Shown here piece after piece: positions 50,968 to 59,420 of a stretch of DNA of 64,000 nt. Source of the DNA: Paracoccaceae bacterium (GTDB lineage: Bacteria; Pseudomonadota; Alphaproteobacteria; Rhodobacterales; Rhodobacteraceae); the NCBI GenBank assembly GCA_029862205.1, contig JAOTXT010000006.1:40207-104206 (forward strand), in the 5' to 3' direction. A program made the position numbers and the translations under genes. Under the pieces are notes generated by a model, which was not told where the DNA came from, did no database searches, and saw only the letters and a list, made by a program, of their open reading frames with translations. Each line of letters begins with the position of its first letter. Position 1 is the first letter of the stretch.

Positions 50968-52065
50968 ATGGAACGCCGTAAATTCCTGAAGGGCGCCGCG
51001 CTGACTGCCGGTGCGGCCGCCTCGACCACGCTTGCTGCTCCAGCGATCGCCCAGGGCGGCAAGGAGCTGGTCATCGTCTCGACCTGGCCGCGCGACTTCC
51101 CGGGCCTCGGCCTCAGCGCTCAGCGCCTGGCCGCGCGCATCACCGAGCTTTCCGAGGGCCGGATCAACACCGAATACTTCGCCGCGGGCGAGCGTGTCGG
51201 CGCCTTTGACTCGTTCGACGAGGTGGCGTCGGGCAATGCCCAAGCTTATGTCGCCGCTGACTACTACTGGAAGGGCAAGCACCCGGGCTGGGCGTTCTTC
51301 ACCTCGGTGCCCTTTGGCCTGACGAATGCCGAGCGGTCCGCCTGGCTGAAATATGGCGGCGGGCAGGAGCTCTGGGACGAACTGGCCGCCGAATTCGGCC
51401 TGAAATGCCTGGTCGCCGGCTCGACCGGCACCCAGATGGGTGGCTGGTTCAATAAGGAGATCGAGACCGCCGACGACCTCAAGGGTCTTAAAATGCGCAT
51501 CCCTGGCCTCGGCGGCGACGTCATGGCCAAGCTCGGCGCATCGCCGGTTTCGCTGCCGGGCGGCCAGATTTACGAGAACCTGGTCTCGGGCGCGATCGAC
51601 GCCACCGAATGGGTTGGCCCCTATAACGACTACTTCATGAAGTTCTACGAAGCCGCAAAATACTACTACTATCCCGGCTTCCACGAGCCCGGCGGCAACA
51701 TCTCGTTCGGCTTCAACAAGGCGTTCTGGGACGGCCTGACCGACTGGGAGCGCGCGCTGATCGACACCTGTGCCCGCGAGGAGCACGCCAACCAGATGGA
51801 CGAGACCAACGCCAATAACGGTGCCTATCTGAACCGTCTGGTGACCGAGCACGGAATCGAACTGAAGCAGTTCTCGGAAGAGATCTACGACAGCTTCGGC
51901 GAGGCCTCGGCCGAGGTCTTCGACGAGACCCGGCAGCACAGCGACTTGGCGAACCGGATCTACGAAGCGTTCGATCAGGCGCGCCACGAGATCGGCGGTT
52001 GGATGGCGGTCGCCGACGTCGCCTTCTCGGTCCAGCGCAACCGGGTGCTCGAGATCGGCGCCTAA
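50968..52065 (+). CDS. dctP: TRAP transporter substrate-binding protein (DctP family)
   Basis: 365 residues. The N-terminus ERRKFLKGAALTAGAAASTTLAAPAIA contains a twin-arginine (RRKFLK) signal with an AxA cut, so it is exported folded. The mature part has the TakP-like pattern: VSTWPRDFPGLG, YYWKGKHPGWAFF, LVAGSTGTQMGGWFNKEI, LKMRIPGLGGDVMAKLG and GAIDATEWVGPYND. Arg in KMRIPG and Trp/Gln residues form the carboxylate site. The TakP subgroup binds 2-oxoacids or other monocarboxylates, so the ligand may be of that kind. It is the first gene of the TRAP operon. Confidence 0.92.
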   Translation: MERRKFLKGAALTAGAAASTTLAAPAIAQGGKELVIVSTWPRDFPGLGLSAQRLAARITELSEGRINTEYFAAGERVGAFDSFDEVASGNAQAYVAADYYWKGKHPGWAFFTSVPFGLTNAERSAWLKYGGGQELWDELAAEFGLKCLVAGSTGTQMGGWFNKEIETADDLKGLKMRIPGLGGDVMAKLGASPVSLPGGQIYENLVSGAIDATEWVGPYNDYFMKFYEAAKYYYYPGFHEPGGNISFGFNKAFWDGLTDWERALIDTCAREEHANQMDETNANNGAYLNRLVTEHGIELKQFSEEIYDSFGEASAEVFDETRQHSDLANRIYEAFDQARHEIGGWMAVADVAFSVQRNRVLEIGA

Positions 52066-52080
52066 GCCGCCTTATCATGC

Positions 52081-52107
52081 CGGGGCGGGGCGATCGGCTC
52101 CGCCCCG
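52081..52107 (+). terminator. intercistronic hairpin between dctP and dctQ
   Basis: A perfect 8-bp G+C stem CGGGGCGG (52081-52088) and CCGCCCCG (52100-52107), 11-base loop, begins 16 bases after the dctP stop. No T run follows (ATCATTTCT). Such hairpins in transport operons often stabilise the binding-protein mRNA or partially attenuate downstream genes, which would give more binding protein than permease. Confidence 0.6.
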
Positions 52108-52134
52108 ATCATTTCTCTGACGCGACCGGATGCC

Positions 52135-53148
52135 ATGAGCACGACCGACGCAGAGCGGGTCTCCGAGGCCGATCTCGCCGCAGGCAGACCGGCACCGCTG
52201 ACACGGATATTCGGCTGGGCCAACCTGACGCTCATGCTGGCCTTTATCCTGAACTCAGTGCTGATGTTCTGGTTCGGCTGGCCTGGCATCGGCCCCCTGA
52301 CCAGCGGCGCTGGCGGTTCGACCGCATTGGCGGGGATGCATGTGGCAATCTACGCCGGCGCCCTGGTCCTGGCGATCGTCCTGACCCTCGCCCGCGACCG
52401 TAGCCTGCGCCACGAAGCCCTGATCGTGTCGGATGCCAACGCGTTTTTCATCCGTGCCGCGTTCTGGGCGGTCCTCTTCGTCGGCCTGGCGGACACCGTC
52501 ATCTCGTTCGTCCGGGTCGAAGGGATGCTGGAGGGGCTGGTCGGCCCATACCTGGCGGTCGAGCTCGGCAAATCGAACTTCCGCGGCCTTTGGGTCCATG
52601 TGCCCTTCGCCGGTCTGGGTGTCGTGTTCGCCTCATTCACCCGCACTCTGGGCTTCTTCTGGCTGGCGCTGCTTGTCGTCGCGGCCGAGCTCTTGATCGT
52701 GTTCTCGCGCTTCATCTTCTCCTACGAGCAGGCCTTCATGGCCGACCTGGTGCGGTTCTGGTACGCGGCGCTCTTCCTTTTCGCCAGCGCCCACACCTTG
52801 CTCGAAGACGGCCACGTGCGGGTCGACGTGATATATGCGGGCTTCCGCCGCCGGGCGCGGGGCCGGGTCAACGCGCTGGGCTCGGTGCTCTTGGGCATGA
52901 CGCTCTGCTGGTGCATCCTGCTTTTGGGGATGTGGACCAAATCCAGCATCATCGTCAGCCCGATCCTGGTCTTCGAGACCACCCAAACCGGCTTCGGCAT
53001 GTATGTGAAATACTTCATGGCCGGATTCCTGGGGGTCTTCGGCATCTCGATGATGCTGCAATTCGTCAGTTACATGTTCGAATCCGTAGCCGATTGGCGT
53101 GACGAGCCCGGCGGCCGGCCCGACCACCATTCGGCCCATGTGGGCTGA
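52135..53148 (+). CDS. dctQ: TRAP transporter small permease subunit (extended DctQ)
   Basis: 337 residues, against 160-200 for most DctQ proteins. The C-terminal half (about 175-300) is the DctQ core with FSRFIFSYEQAFMADLVRFWYAALFLFASAHTLLEDGHVRVDVIY. An additional N-terminal half has about four helices: LMLAFILNSVLMFWFGW, MHVAIYAGALVLAIVLTLA, FFIRAAFWAVLFVGLADTVISF and WVHVPFAGLGVVF. Together about eight membrane segments are present. It forms the membrane complex with DctM, 31 bases downstream. Confidence 0.85.
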   Translation: MSTTDAERVSEADLAAGRPAPLTRIFGWANLTLMLAFILNSVLMFWFGWPGIGPLTSGAGGSTALAGMHVAIYAGALVLAIVLTLARDRSLRHEALIVSDANAFFIRAAFWAVLFVGLADTVISFVRVEGMLEGLVGPYLAVELGKSNFRGLWVHVPFAGLGVVFASFTRTLGFFWLALLVVAAELLIVFSRFIFSYEQAFMADLVRFWYAALFLFASAHTLLEDGHVRVDVIYAGFRRRARGRVNALGSVLLGMTLCWCILLLGMWTKSSIIVSPILVFETTQTGFGMYVKYFMAGFLGVFGISMMLQFVSYMFESVADWRDEPGGRPDHHSAHVG

Positions 53149-53179
53149 GTAACTTCCTCAGGGGGAAAGCCGCGCCGCC

Positions 53180-55831
53180 ATGGAACTTCTCTTCCTCGCC
53201 GTCCTGATCGTCCTGATGATCATTGCACTCGGCTCGGGCTATCCGGTCGCCTTTGCGCTGCCCGGCTCGGCGATCCTTTCGATCGCGCTGGCCGCAGCCT
53301 GCGGCTATCTCTTCGAGGGCAACGTTTCCGCCTATTTCGCCCAAGGGGGCCCGATCCAGTGGCTGAGCGCTGGGGTGACCAACTTCCGCGGTGTATATTG
53401 GGAAGCGGAACGAGATACCCTGATCGCCATCCCCTTGTTCATATTCATGGGGATCATGCTCCAGCGCTCGAAGATCGCCGAGGATCTGCTGGTCACAATG
53501 GCCCAGCTCTTCGGCCCAATCCCTGGGGGGCTGGGGATCTCGGTCGTCTTCGTGGGCGCGCTCCTGGCCGCCACCACCGGCATCGTCGGTGCGACGGTGG
53601 TTGCCATGGGGCTGATCTCGCTGCCCGCAATGCTGCAGCACAACTATTCCAAACCCCTGGCCACCGGCACCATTGCCGCCTCGGGCACGCTGGGGCAGAT
53701 CATTCCGCCCTCGATCGTGCTGATCATCCTGGCCGACCAGCTCGCCAGCGCGGTCGACCAGGCGGGCACCTCGCGCAAGGAGCAATTCAAGCAGTCGACC
53801 GGCGAGCTCAATATGCCGTCCGAGTTCGACATCATCTCGACCAGCGCGGGCGACATGTTCCTGGGCGCGCTGGTACCGGGCCTGGTCCTGGTCGGACTTT
53901 ACATGGCGTTCATCCTGGGCTGGGCGTTTCTGCGTCCGGGCACAGCGCCGCCAGTGCCCTTCGAGGGCAAGATGGACCGCGCCTTCGTCGGTAAGGTACT
54001 GCTGATCCTGGTCCCGCCGCTGGCGCTGATCTTCCTGGTGCTGGGTTCGATCATCTCGGGCATCGCGACCGTGAACCAGGCGGGCGCGATTGGCGCCGTC
54101 GGCGCGCTGATCATGTCGGGCTACCGGCTGAAACCCGGCCGCCGTGACACGTTTTTGCCGGCGATCCTGGCCTTGGTCGCGCTGACCGCGATCCTGGTGA
54201 TCACCTCGGTGCACGAGATCAACGTCAAGAATATTCAGACCAGCACCGATGCCATCGCGCTCACCCTGGCGGTCATCGGGGTCCTGGCGTTGACCACCGC
54301 GATCGTCTGGAGCGGCTGGCGCGCCTACAAGATCGACGACACGCTGACCGGCGTGATGATCGAAACCGCGAAAACCACCTCGCTGGTCTTCATCATCCTG
54401 CTCGGCGCGGCGATGCTGACCGCCGCTTTCCGCTCGTTCGGTGGCGAGGAGCTGGTCAAGGACTTCCTGAACGGCCTGCCAGGCGGTTTCTGGTCGAAGT
54501 TCATCATTGTGATGGGTGTGATCTTCCTCCTGGGTTTCTTCCTCGATTTCATCGAGATCGCGGTCGTCGTCGTGCCCATCGTGGCGCCAATCCTGCTGGC
54601 CGACCCTTCCGCCAATGTCACGGCGGTCTGGCTGGGGGTGATGATCGGGCTCAACATCCAGACCTCGTTCCTGACCCCGCCCTTCGGCTTCGCGCTGTTC
54701 TACCTCCGTGGCGTCGCGCCCGCCGCGGTACGCACGCTAGAGATGTATAAGGGCGTGATCGCCTTCATCTGCCTCCAGCTTTTCGCGCTGGTCATCGTCG
54801 GCAACTACCCCTCGCTGGTGAACTATCTGCCGAACCGGGTCTCGCTGACCTCCGAGACCGCACCGCCGCCGCTGAACCCGCGGCTGCAATACTGCATGGA
54901 GGAATACGTCCTCGAACAGTTTGACCAGCGCGGCGACGCCATCCTCAGCGCCATCGCCACCGCGCGTGGCCTCGACTATTCGATGGTGCCCGACAAGCTA
55001 CGTAAGGAGGTCGAAAAGAGCTTCGATTCCGCCGAGGGCACGTTCGAGCTGATTGCAAAGGCCAAACAGGCCGAGTCGGATATCGGCGGCCATTCGCTGG
55101 AATACCGCCCGCTGCACGGCGCGGTCCGCGACATCGAAAACGAGATGCTGTCGCTGGAGGCCGAGATAAAGGAGCTGCGGACGCTGTTGCGCCGCACTCC
55201 CGCCGATAGCCCGCAAAAGGCCAGCCGCGAGGTAAGGATCGAAACGCTGACCGCGACATTCGAGGCACTGAGGGAAACAATTCCAGCCGATTGGGAAGAC
55301 GCGCACAAGGCCTTCCTCGGCTACACCAAGGCCGAGCGTACGGCCCGCACGAAATACCGCCGGGCGACCGACGACGCCTATACGCCGATCGCCGAACTAC
55401 GCCTGATCATCGATAACGCCGACGATCTGGCGGCTTTGGAGGATGATTTGCGTGGCCTCACTGCCGAGTTGCCGGATCTCGACGGCGAAGCTGCGATCGC
55501 GCGCATCGAGGCCGTGCGCGCCGAGGTTGGTCTCGTCGAAGGCACGAAGGAGACCCGCTCGGCCCTGACCAAGGCGCGCCGCGCGATCAAGAGCAAGACC
55601 CCGGATCGCGAGAAGATGTTGGCGGAGGTCGGAAATGCGATCGCCGCATTCGAGACCGATCTGACGTGGCGCCGAGAGGCTCAGGCAAAGCTCAAGCCAG
55701 GCCTCGACACCTATAATGCGGCGATCAGGGACACGATCGGCCTGCGCGGCCAGCCCCGCCTGCCTAAGGAGCAGGCGCTCTACGTGGCCGGCTGCAGTTC
55801 AGGACACAAGGATATTTCGCTCAGCTTCTAG
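53180..55831 (+). CDS. dctM: TRAP transporter large permease subunit with C-terminal extension
   Basis: 883 residues, when DctM proteins are usually about 430. Residues 1-550 are hydrophobic, with TRAP signatures IPLFIFMGIMLQRSKIAEDLL, GIVGATVVAMGLISLP, GTIAASGTLGQIIPPSIVLIILA and LDFIEIAVVVVPIVAPIL, and more helices than usual, including an inserted hydrophilic loop near 195-230. From about residue 555 the protein is hydrophilic and charged (for example IENEMLSLEAEIKELRTLLRR and KETRSALTKARRAIKSK), predicted as coiled coil. That C-terminal part is unknown and probably cytoplasmic. It imports a carboxylate using a sodium gradient with dctPQ. Confidence 0.88.
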   Translation: MELLFLAVLIVLMIIALGSGYPVAFALPGSAILSIALAAACGYLFEGNVSAYFAQGGPIQWLSAGVTNFRGVYWEAERDTLIAIPLFIFMGIMLQRSKIAEDLLVTMAQLFGPIPGGLGISVVFVGALLAATTGIVGATVVAMGLISLPAMLQHNYSKPLATGTIAASGTLGQIIPPSIVLIILADQLASAVDQAGTSRKEQFKQSTGELNMPSEFDIISTSAGDMFLGALVPGLVLVGLYMAFILGWAFLRPGTAPPVPFEGKMDRAFVGKVLLILVPPLALIFLVLGSIISGIATVNQAGAIGAVGALIMSGYRLKPGRRDTFLPAILALVALTAILVITSVHEINVKNIQTSTDAIALTLAVIGVLALTTAIVWSGWRAYKIDDTLTGVMIETAKTTSLVFIILLGAAMLTAAFRSFGGEELVKDFLNGLPGGFWSKFIIVMGVIFLLGFFLDFIEIAVVVVPIVAPILLADPSANVTAVWLGVMIGLNIQTSFLTPPFGFALFYLRGVAPAAVRTLEMYKGVIAFICLQLFALVIVGNYPSLVNYLPNRVSLTSETAPPPLNPRLQYCMEEYVLEQFDQRGDAILSAIATARGLDYSMVPDKLRKEVEKSFDSAEGTFELIAKAKQAESDIGGHSLEYRPLHGAVRDIENEMLSLEAEIKELRTLLRRTPADSPQKASREVRIETLTATFEALRETIPADWEDAHKAFLGYTKAERTARTKYRRATDDAYTPIAELRLIIDNADDLAALEDDLRGLTAELPDLDGEAAIARIEAVRAEVGLVEGTKETRSALTKARRAIKSKTPDREKMLAEVGNAIAAFETDLTWRREAQAKLKPGLDTYNAAIRDTIGLRGQPRLPKEQALYVAGCSSGHKDISLSF

Positions 55832-55849
55832 GAGCTGCGAAACCGGTGG

Positions 55850-56881
55850 TTATTTGCCCGCGGCAGCCTCCAGGCCCATCCGCGCGTATTCCGGCACGAA
55901 CCGTCCCATCCGCGCCGCGCGTTCCGGGTTCGAGGCGTTACCGTCCAGCCCGCGCTTTTTGACCCCCTGAACGATCGCCGCCATGCGGAAGAAGCTGAAG
56001 GCCAGGCAGAAGTCGAAACCCAGGATGCCTGGCAACCCCATCCGATCGCAATAGGCGGCCACATATTCCGCCTCGGTCGGCAAGCCGTGGGCGCGCCGGT
56101 CGATCCCCGCCAGCCCCCTGCCCTCGGGACCCGGCGGCATCCGCCATTGCATGCACTGATAAGCGAGGTCCGAGAACGGGTGGCCCAGCGTCGAGAGCTC
56201 CCAATCCAGCACCGCCGCGGCCTTGGGCGCATCCGTCCGGAAGATCATGTTGTCGATCCGGTAATCGCCATGGACCAGGCTCACGCGGCCGTCATCCTCG
56301 GGCATGTTGGCGTCCAGCCAGTCGATCAGGTCGTCCATGTCCTGGATCGTCTCGGTCTCGGAGGCTCGGTACTGCTTCGACCAGCGCCCCACCTGGCGCG
56401 CGAAATACGAGCCGGGCTTGCCAAAATCCTCCAACCCCATGGCCTCATAGTCCACGCTATGCAGCGCCGCCAGTATGCGGTTCATCTCGTCAAAGACCGC
56501 ACCGCGTTCCTCCGGCGCCAGATCACTGAGCGTCGGCTCCATGAAATGCCGCCCGGGCGCGAACCCCATCACATAGAACATCGAGCCGATGACGCCCTCG
56601 TCCTCGCAGAGCAGATGCATCCGCGCCACCGGCACATCGGTCCGGGCCAGCGCCTTCTGAACCCGAAATTCCCGATCCACCGCATGGGCCGATTTCAGCA
56701 ACTGCCCCGGTGGTTTGCGACGCAAAACTAATGTGCCAGAAGGGCTCGTCAGCTTGAAGGTGGGGTTCGACTGTCCGACCCCGAATTTCTCGGCCGTCAC
56801 TGGCCCCCGGAAGCCTGCAAGATTGGCGGCCAGATACCGCTCGACCGCTTCAATATCCAGCTGCGCGCCCTCGTGCTCCAT
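55850..56881 (-). CDS. phosphotransferase family protein (APH/ACAD10-like)
   Basis: 343 residues from the ATG at 56881, two bases after the acyl-CoA dehydrogenase stop. The aminoglycoside phosphotransferase fold shows GVGQSNPTFKLTSPSGTLVLRRKPPGQLL (nucleotide loop and Lys), catalytic VHGDYRIDNMIF with the Asp, and the metal-binding VLDWELSTLGHPFSDLAYQC. This group pairs with acyl-CoA dehydrogenases, as in mammalian ACAD10/ACAD11, where the kinase phosphorylates 4-hydroxyacids before dehydration. It probably phosphorylates a hydroxyacyl-CoA. It converges on dctM with an 18-base gap. Confidence 0.88.
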   Translation of the reverse strand: MEHEGAQLDIEAVERYLAANLAGFRGPVTAEKFGVGQSNPTFKLTSPSGTLVLRRKPPGQLLKSAHAVDREFRVQKALARTDVPVARMHLLCEDEGVIGSMFYVMGFAPGRHFMEPTLSDLAPEERGAVFDEMNRILAALHSVDYEAMGLEDFGKPGSYFARQVGRWSKQYRASETETIQDMDDLIDWLDANMPEDDGRVSLVHGDYRIDNMIFRTDAPKAAAVLDWELSTLGHPFSDLAYQCMQWRMPPGPEGRGLAGIDRRAHGLPTEAEYVAAYCDRMGLPGILGFDFCLAFSFFRMAAIVQGVKKRGLDGNASNPERAARMGRFVPEYARMGLEAAAGK

Positions 56882-56883
56882 TC

Positions 56884-58116
56884 TCAGACCTTCATATTCC
56901 CCGCATATTGCCGAAGCTCCCGTCGCGCCACCTGGCGCCGATGCACTGCATCCGGGCCATCCGCGAAGCGCAGCGTGCGCACATGGGTCCACATATGGGC
57001 CAGCGGCACGTCCTGGCTGATCCCGCGAGCGCCCTGCATCTGGACCGATTCATCAATCACCGCCAGCGCCGTGTTCGGCGCCACGACCTTGATCATCGAG
57101 ATCCAGGGCTGGGCCTCGCGCACGCCGACCGTGTCCATCATGTGGGCCGCCTTGAGGCACAGCAGCCGCGCCTGCTCGATCTCCATCCGCGCATTGGCAA
57201 TGATGTCGTAGTTGGCGCCCAGTTGCGCCAGCGGCTTGCCGAAGGCGGTGCGGTCCAGCGACCGGCGGCACATGATCTCGAGCGCCCGCTCCGCCTGACC
57301 AATCGCGCGCATGCAGTGGTGGATGCGCCCCGGGCCAAGCCGCCCCTGCGCCACCTCGAAGCCGCGCCCTTCGCCCAGGATCACGTCCTCATGCGGCAGC
57401 CGCACATCCGTGAACCGGATCTGCATATGCCCGTGAGGCGCGTCGTCATGGCCATAAACCTCCATCGGCCGCAGCACCTCGATCCCGGGCGTATCGGCGG
57501 CAGCCGCGAATTGGGTGTGCTGATTGTGGCGATCCGCCTCCGGGTTGGTCTGGGTCATGACGATATAGACCTTGCAGCGCGGGTCGCCCGCGCCCGAGAT
57601 CCACCATTTCTCGCCGTTCAGCACCCAATGGTCGCCGTCGCGTTCGGCCTTCAGCGAGATGTTGGTTGCGTCCGACGAGGCCACGTCCGGCTCGGTCATC
57701 GCGTAGGCCGAGCGGATCTCGCCATTCAACAGCGGTTTCAGCCAGCGTGCTTTCATCGCCTCGGTGCCGTAGCGCTCGAACACCTCCATGTTGCCGGTAT
57801 CGGGCGCCGAGCAGTTGAAGACCTCGGCCGCGATCCGGACCTTGCCCATCTCCTCGGCCAAATAGGCGTATTCGACGGTCGAGAGGCCGAACCCCCTCTC
57901 CGAGTCGGTCAGCCAGAAGTTCCAGAGGCCGCGCTCGCGCGCCTGGGCCTTCAGCCCATCCAGGATCTCGGTCATCCGGGGCGTGTATTCGAACCGGTCG
58001 CCGGTCTTGCCGATCTCGCCGTGGAACTCAGCATCTAGCGGCGCGATCTCGTCCTCGACCATCGCCCGGACCTTCTCGATCAGCGGCCTGACCCGCTCCG
58101 TCATCCCCAAATCCAT
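56884..58116 (-). CDS. acyl-CoA dehydrogenase family protein
   Basis: 410 residues with GGAGGG before the ATG. Acyl-CoA dehydrogenase signatures are YAMTEPDVASSDATNISLKAE (substrate and FAD loop), WWISGAGDPRCKVYIVM, LGPGRIHHCMRAIGQAERALE and the C-terminal VQMQGARGISQDVPLAHMWTHVRTLRFADGPDAVHR. The last block, close to ACAD10/11 proteins, carries FAD contacts. It introduces a 2,3-double bond into an acyl-CoA and passes electrons to ETF. Coupled to the kinase-like gene two bases downstream. Confidence 0.93.
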   Translation of the reverse strand: MDLGMTERVRPLIEKVRAMVEDEIAPLDAEFHGEIGKTGDRFEYTPRMTEILDGLKAQARERGLWNFWLTDSERGFGLSTVEYAYLAEEMGKVRIAAEVFNCSAPDTGNMEVFERYGTEAMKARWLKPLLNGEIRSAYAMTEPDVASSDATNISLKAERDGDHWVLNGEKWWISGAGDPRCKVYIVMTQTNPEADRHNQHTQFAAAADTPGIEVLRPMEVYGHDDAPHGHMQIRFTDVRLPHEDVILGEGRGFEVAQGRLGPGRIHHCMRAIGQAERALEIMCRRSLDRTAFGKPLAQLGANYDIIANARMEIEQARLLCLKAAHMMDTVGVREAQPWISMIKVVAPNTALAVIDESVQMQGARGISQDVPLAHMWTHVRTLRFADGPDAVHRRQVARRELRQYAGNMKV

Positions 58117-58128
58117 GGCATCCCTCCC

Positions 58129-58938
58129 TTACTCCAAAGCCTCGGGCGGCAGTTCCGATACCCAGTCCAGCCCCTCGGCCACCCATTCCGCAGGGATCGA
58201 GTGGCCGCGCTCGTGCCGGCATACCTCCAGCACCCGGCCCGAACTGCATTCATCCCAGCGGCGGCAGGTGAGCCGCCCCTCCTGGCGTTGCGATGTGGAA
58301 GCGGCCCCACAGCCGTTCTCGCGCCGCAGCGTCGCCAGCCCGTCCGGGATTGGCATTGAGTTATAGATGCCGATCTCGTCATAGGCGACCACCCGGTCGC
58401 GGGTTCCGTGGATATGCCGCATGTTCACCGGCCCGGCGGGGCAATCTTTAGGCGTCGAGCCCCAGAACCCGCCCGCGATCGGCGCGTATCCCGCGAACAT
58501 CGGCCCCAGATAGCAAGCGACGTTCCAGACCATCGAGGCCCCGCGCGAGAAGCCCGAGGCCACCGTCCGGGTTCGGTCGATCGGCCAGCGCCGCGTCACG
58601 TCTTCCATCACGGCCCGCAAATAAGCCTGCTCGTCGCGCCCGCCCTCGGCGCGGTCGTCGCCGATCTGGCGCCAATAGCCGCTGCGCGCATACGGAGCGA
58701 CAAACAGCGCGCCCCGCCGGTTGACCGCGTTCACCATTGCCTTGTTGCGGAACGCTCCCTCCGGCGAGCTGTTCCAGCCGTGGAAATAGACCACCAGGGG
58801 CAGCGGCGATGCCCCGTCCCAGCCTTCGGGCACCGAGGCGAGATAGTAGCCGCCTTCCACCTCGCAACGCTGGCCGCTCTCACAGGCAAGCGCCGGGAAT
58901 GTCACCAGCAGTGCGATGATGACCAGCAACGCCCGCAT
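58129..58938 (-). CDS. secreted alpha/beta-hydrolase (PHB depolymerase/feruloyl esterase family)
   Basis: 269 residues from the ATG at 58938, which shares its base with the MaoC stop. A signal peptide (RALLVIIALLVTFPALA) leads into ESGQRCEVEGGYYLASVPEG. Oxyanion-region VVYFHGWNSSPEG, catalytic Ser in VASGFSRGASMVWNVACY (GFSRG) near residue 140, and a later HGTRDRVV (Asp region) and ERGHSIP (His) complete the triad. Six or more cysteines are in the mature part. Related enzymes hydrolyse polyhydroxyalkanoate or aromatic esters in the periplasm or outside. Substrate unknown. Confidence 0.8.
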   Translation of the reverse strand: MRALLVIIALLVTFPALACESGQRCEVEGGYYLASVPEGWDGASPLPLVVYFHGWNSSPEGAFRNKAMVNAVNRRGALFVAPYARSGYWRQIGDDRAEGGRDEQAYLRAVMEDVTRRWPIDRTRTVASGFSRGASMVWNVACYLGPMFAGYAPIAGGFWGSTPKDCPAGPVNMRHIHGTRDRVVAYDEIGIYNSMPIPDGLATLRRENGCGAASTSQRQEGRLTCRRWDECSSGRVLEVCRHERGHSIPAEWVAEGLDWVSELPPEALE

Positions 58939-59420
58939 CACGGCGCGTCCAGGAAATGCCGGATCAGCCAATCAGCGGCCAGCGCGGGGCGCGGCGCGCC
59001 CTCGATCTCGACCGCCGCCGCGATCCGCAGTGTCACCTCGCCTGGCGGGCTGTCATTAGCTTCGGTCAGGGTGAACCGCCCCCGCACCCGAGCACCCGCG
59101 GGCACAGGGGCAACGAAGCGCAGCTTGTCAAAGCCGTAGTTCACCGACTGGTTGGACCCTTCCAGTCCCGGCAGCGCGTCATAGGCCATGGGCGCCAATA
59201 ACGCGGCAGTCAGGAACCCATGCGCGATGGCGCCGCCGAAGTGTGTCTCGCGTGCAGCTCGCGCTGGGTCAGTGTGGATGAAGAAGTGGTCCTCGGTCAC
59301 ATCCGCGAACCCGTTGATCCGGTCTTGCCCGACGTCGAACCAGCGCGAGACGCCGATCTCGCGCCCCTCTGCCGCCTTCAGCTCGGCCAGCGTCATGGTC
59401 CGGTCGTAATAGTCGCTCAC
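58938..59420 (-). CDS. MaoC family dehydratase
   Basis: 160 residues from a GTG overlapping the SDR stop (GTGA). The single hot-dog domain has VTEDHFFIHTDPARA (catalytic Asp and His) and FGGAIAHGFLTAALLAPMAYD. NQSVNYGFDKLRFVAPVPAGARVRG follows and is nearly the same as in the MaoC gene at 4118-4606. It probably hydrates enoyl-CoA made by the neighbouring acyl-CoA dehydrogenase. It shares one base with the esterase start. Confidence 0.9.
   Translation of the reverse strand: MSDYYDRTMTLAELKAAEGREIGVSRWFDVGQDRINGFADVTEDHFFIHTDPARAARETHFGGAIAHGFLTAALLAPMAYDALPGLEGSNQSVNYGFDKLRFVAPVPAGARVRGRFTLTEANDSPPGEVTLRIAAAVEIEGAPRPALAADWLIRHFLDAP

Noticed and set aside
53066..54214. A 382-codon minus-strand frame over dctQ and dctM
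   Set aside because: Highly Arg/Gln/Asp-rich and without any motif, antisense to the TRAP genes.
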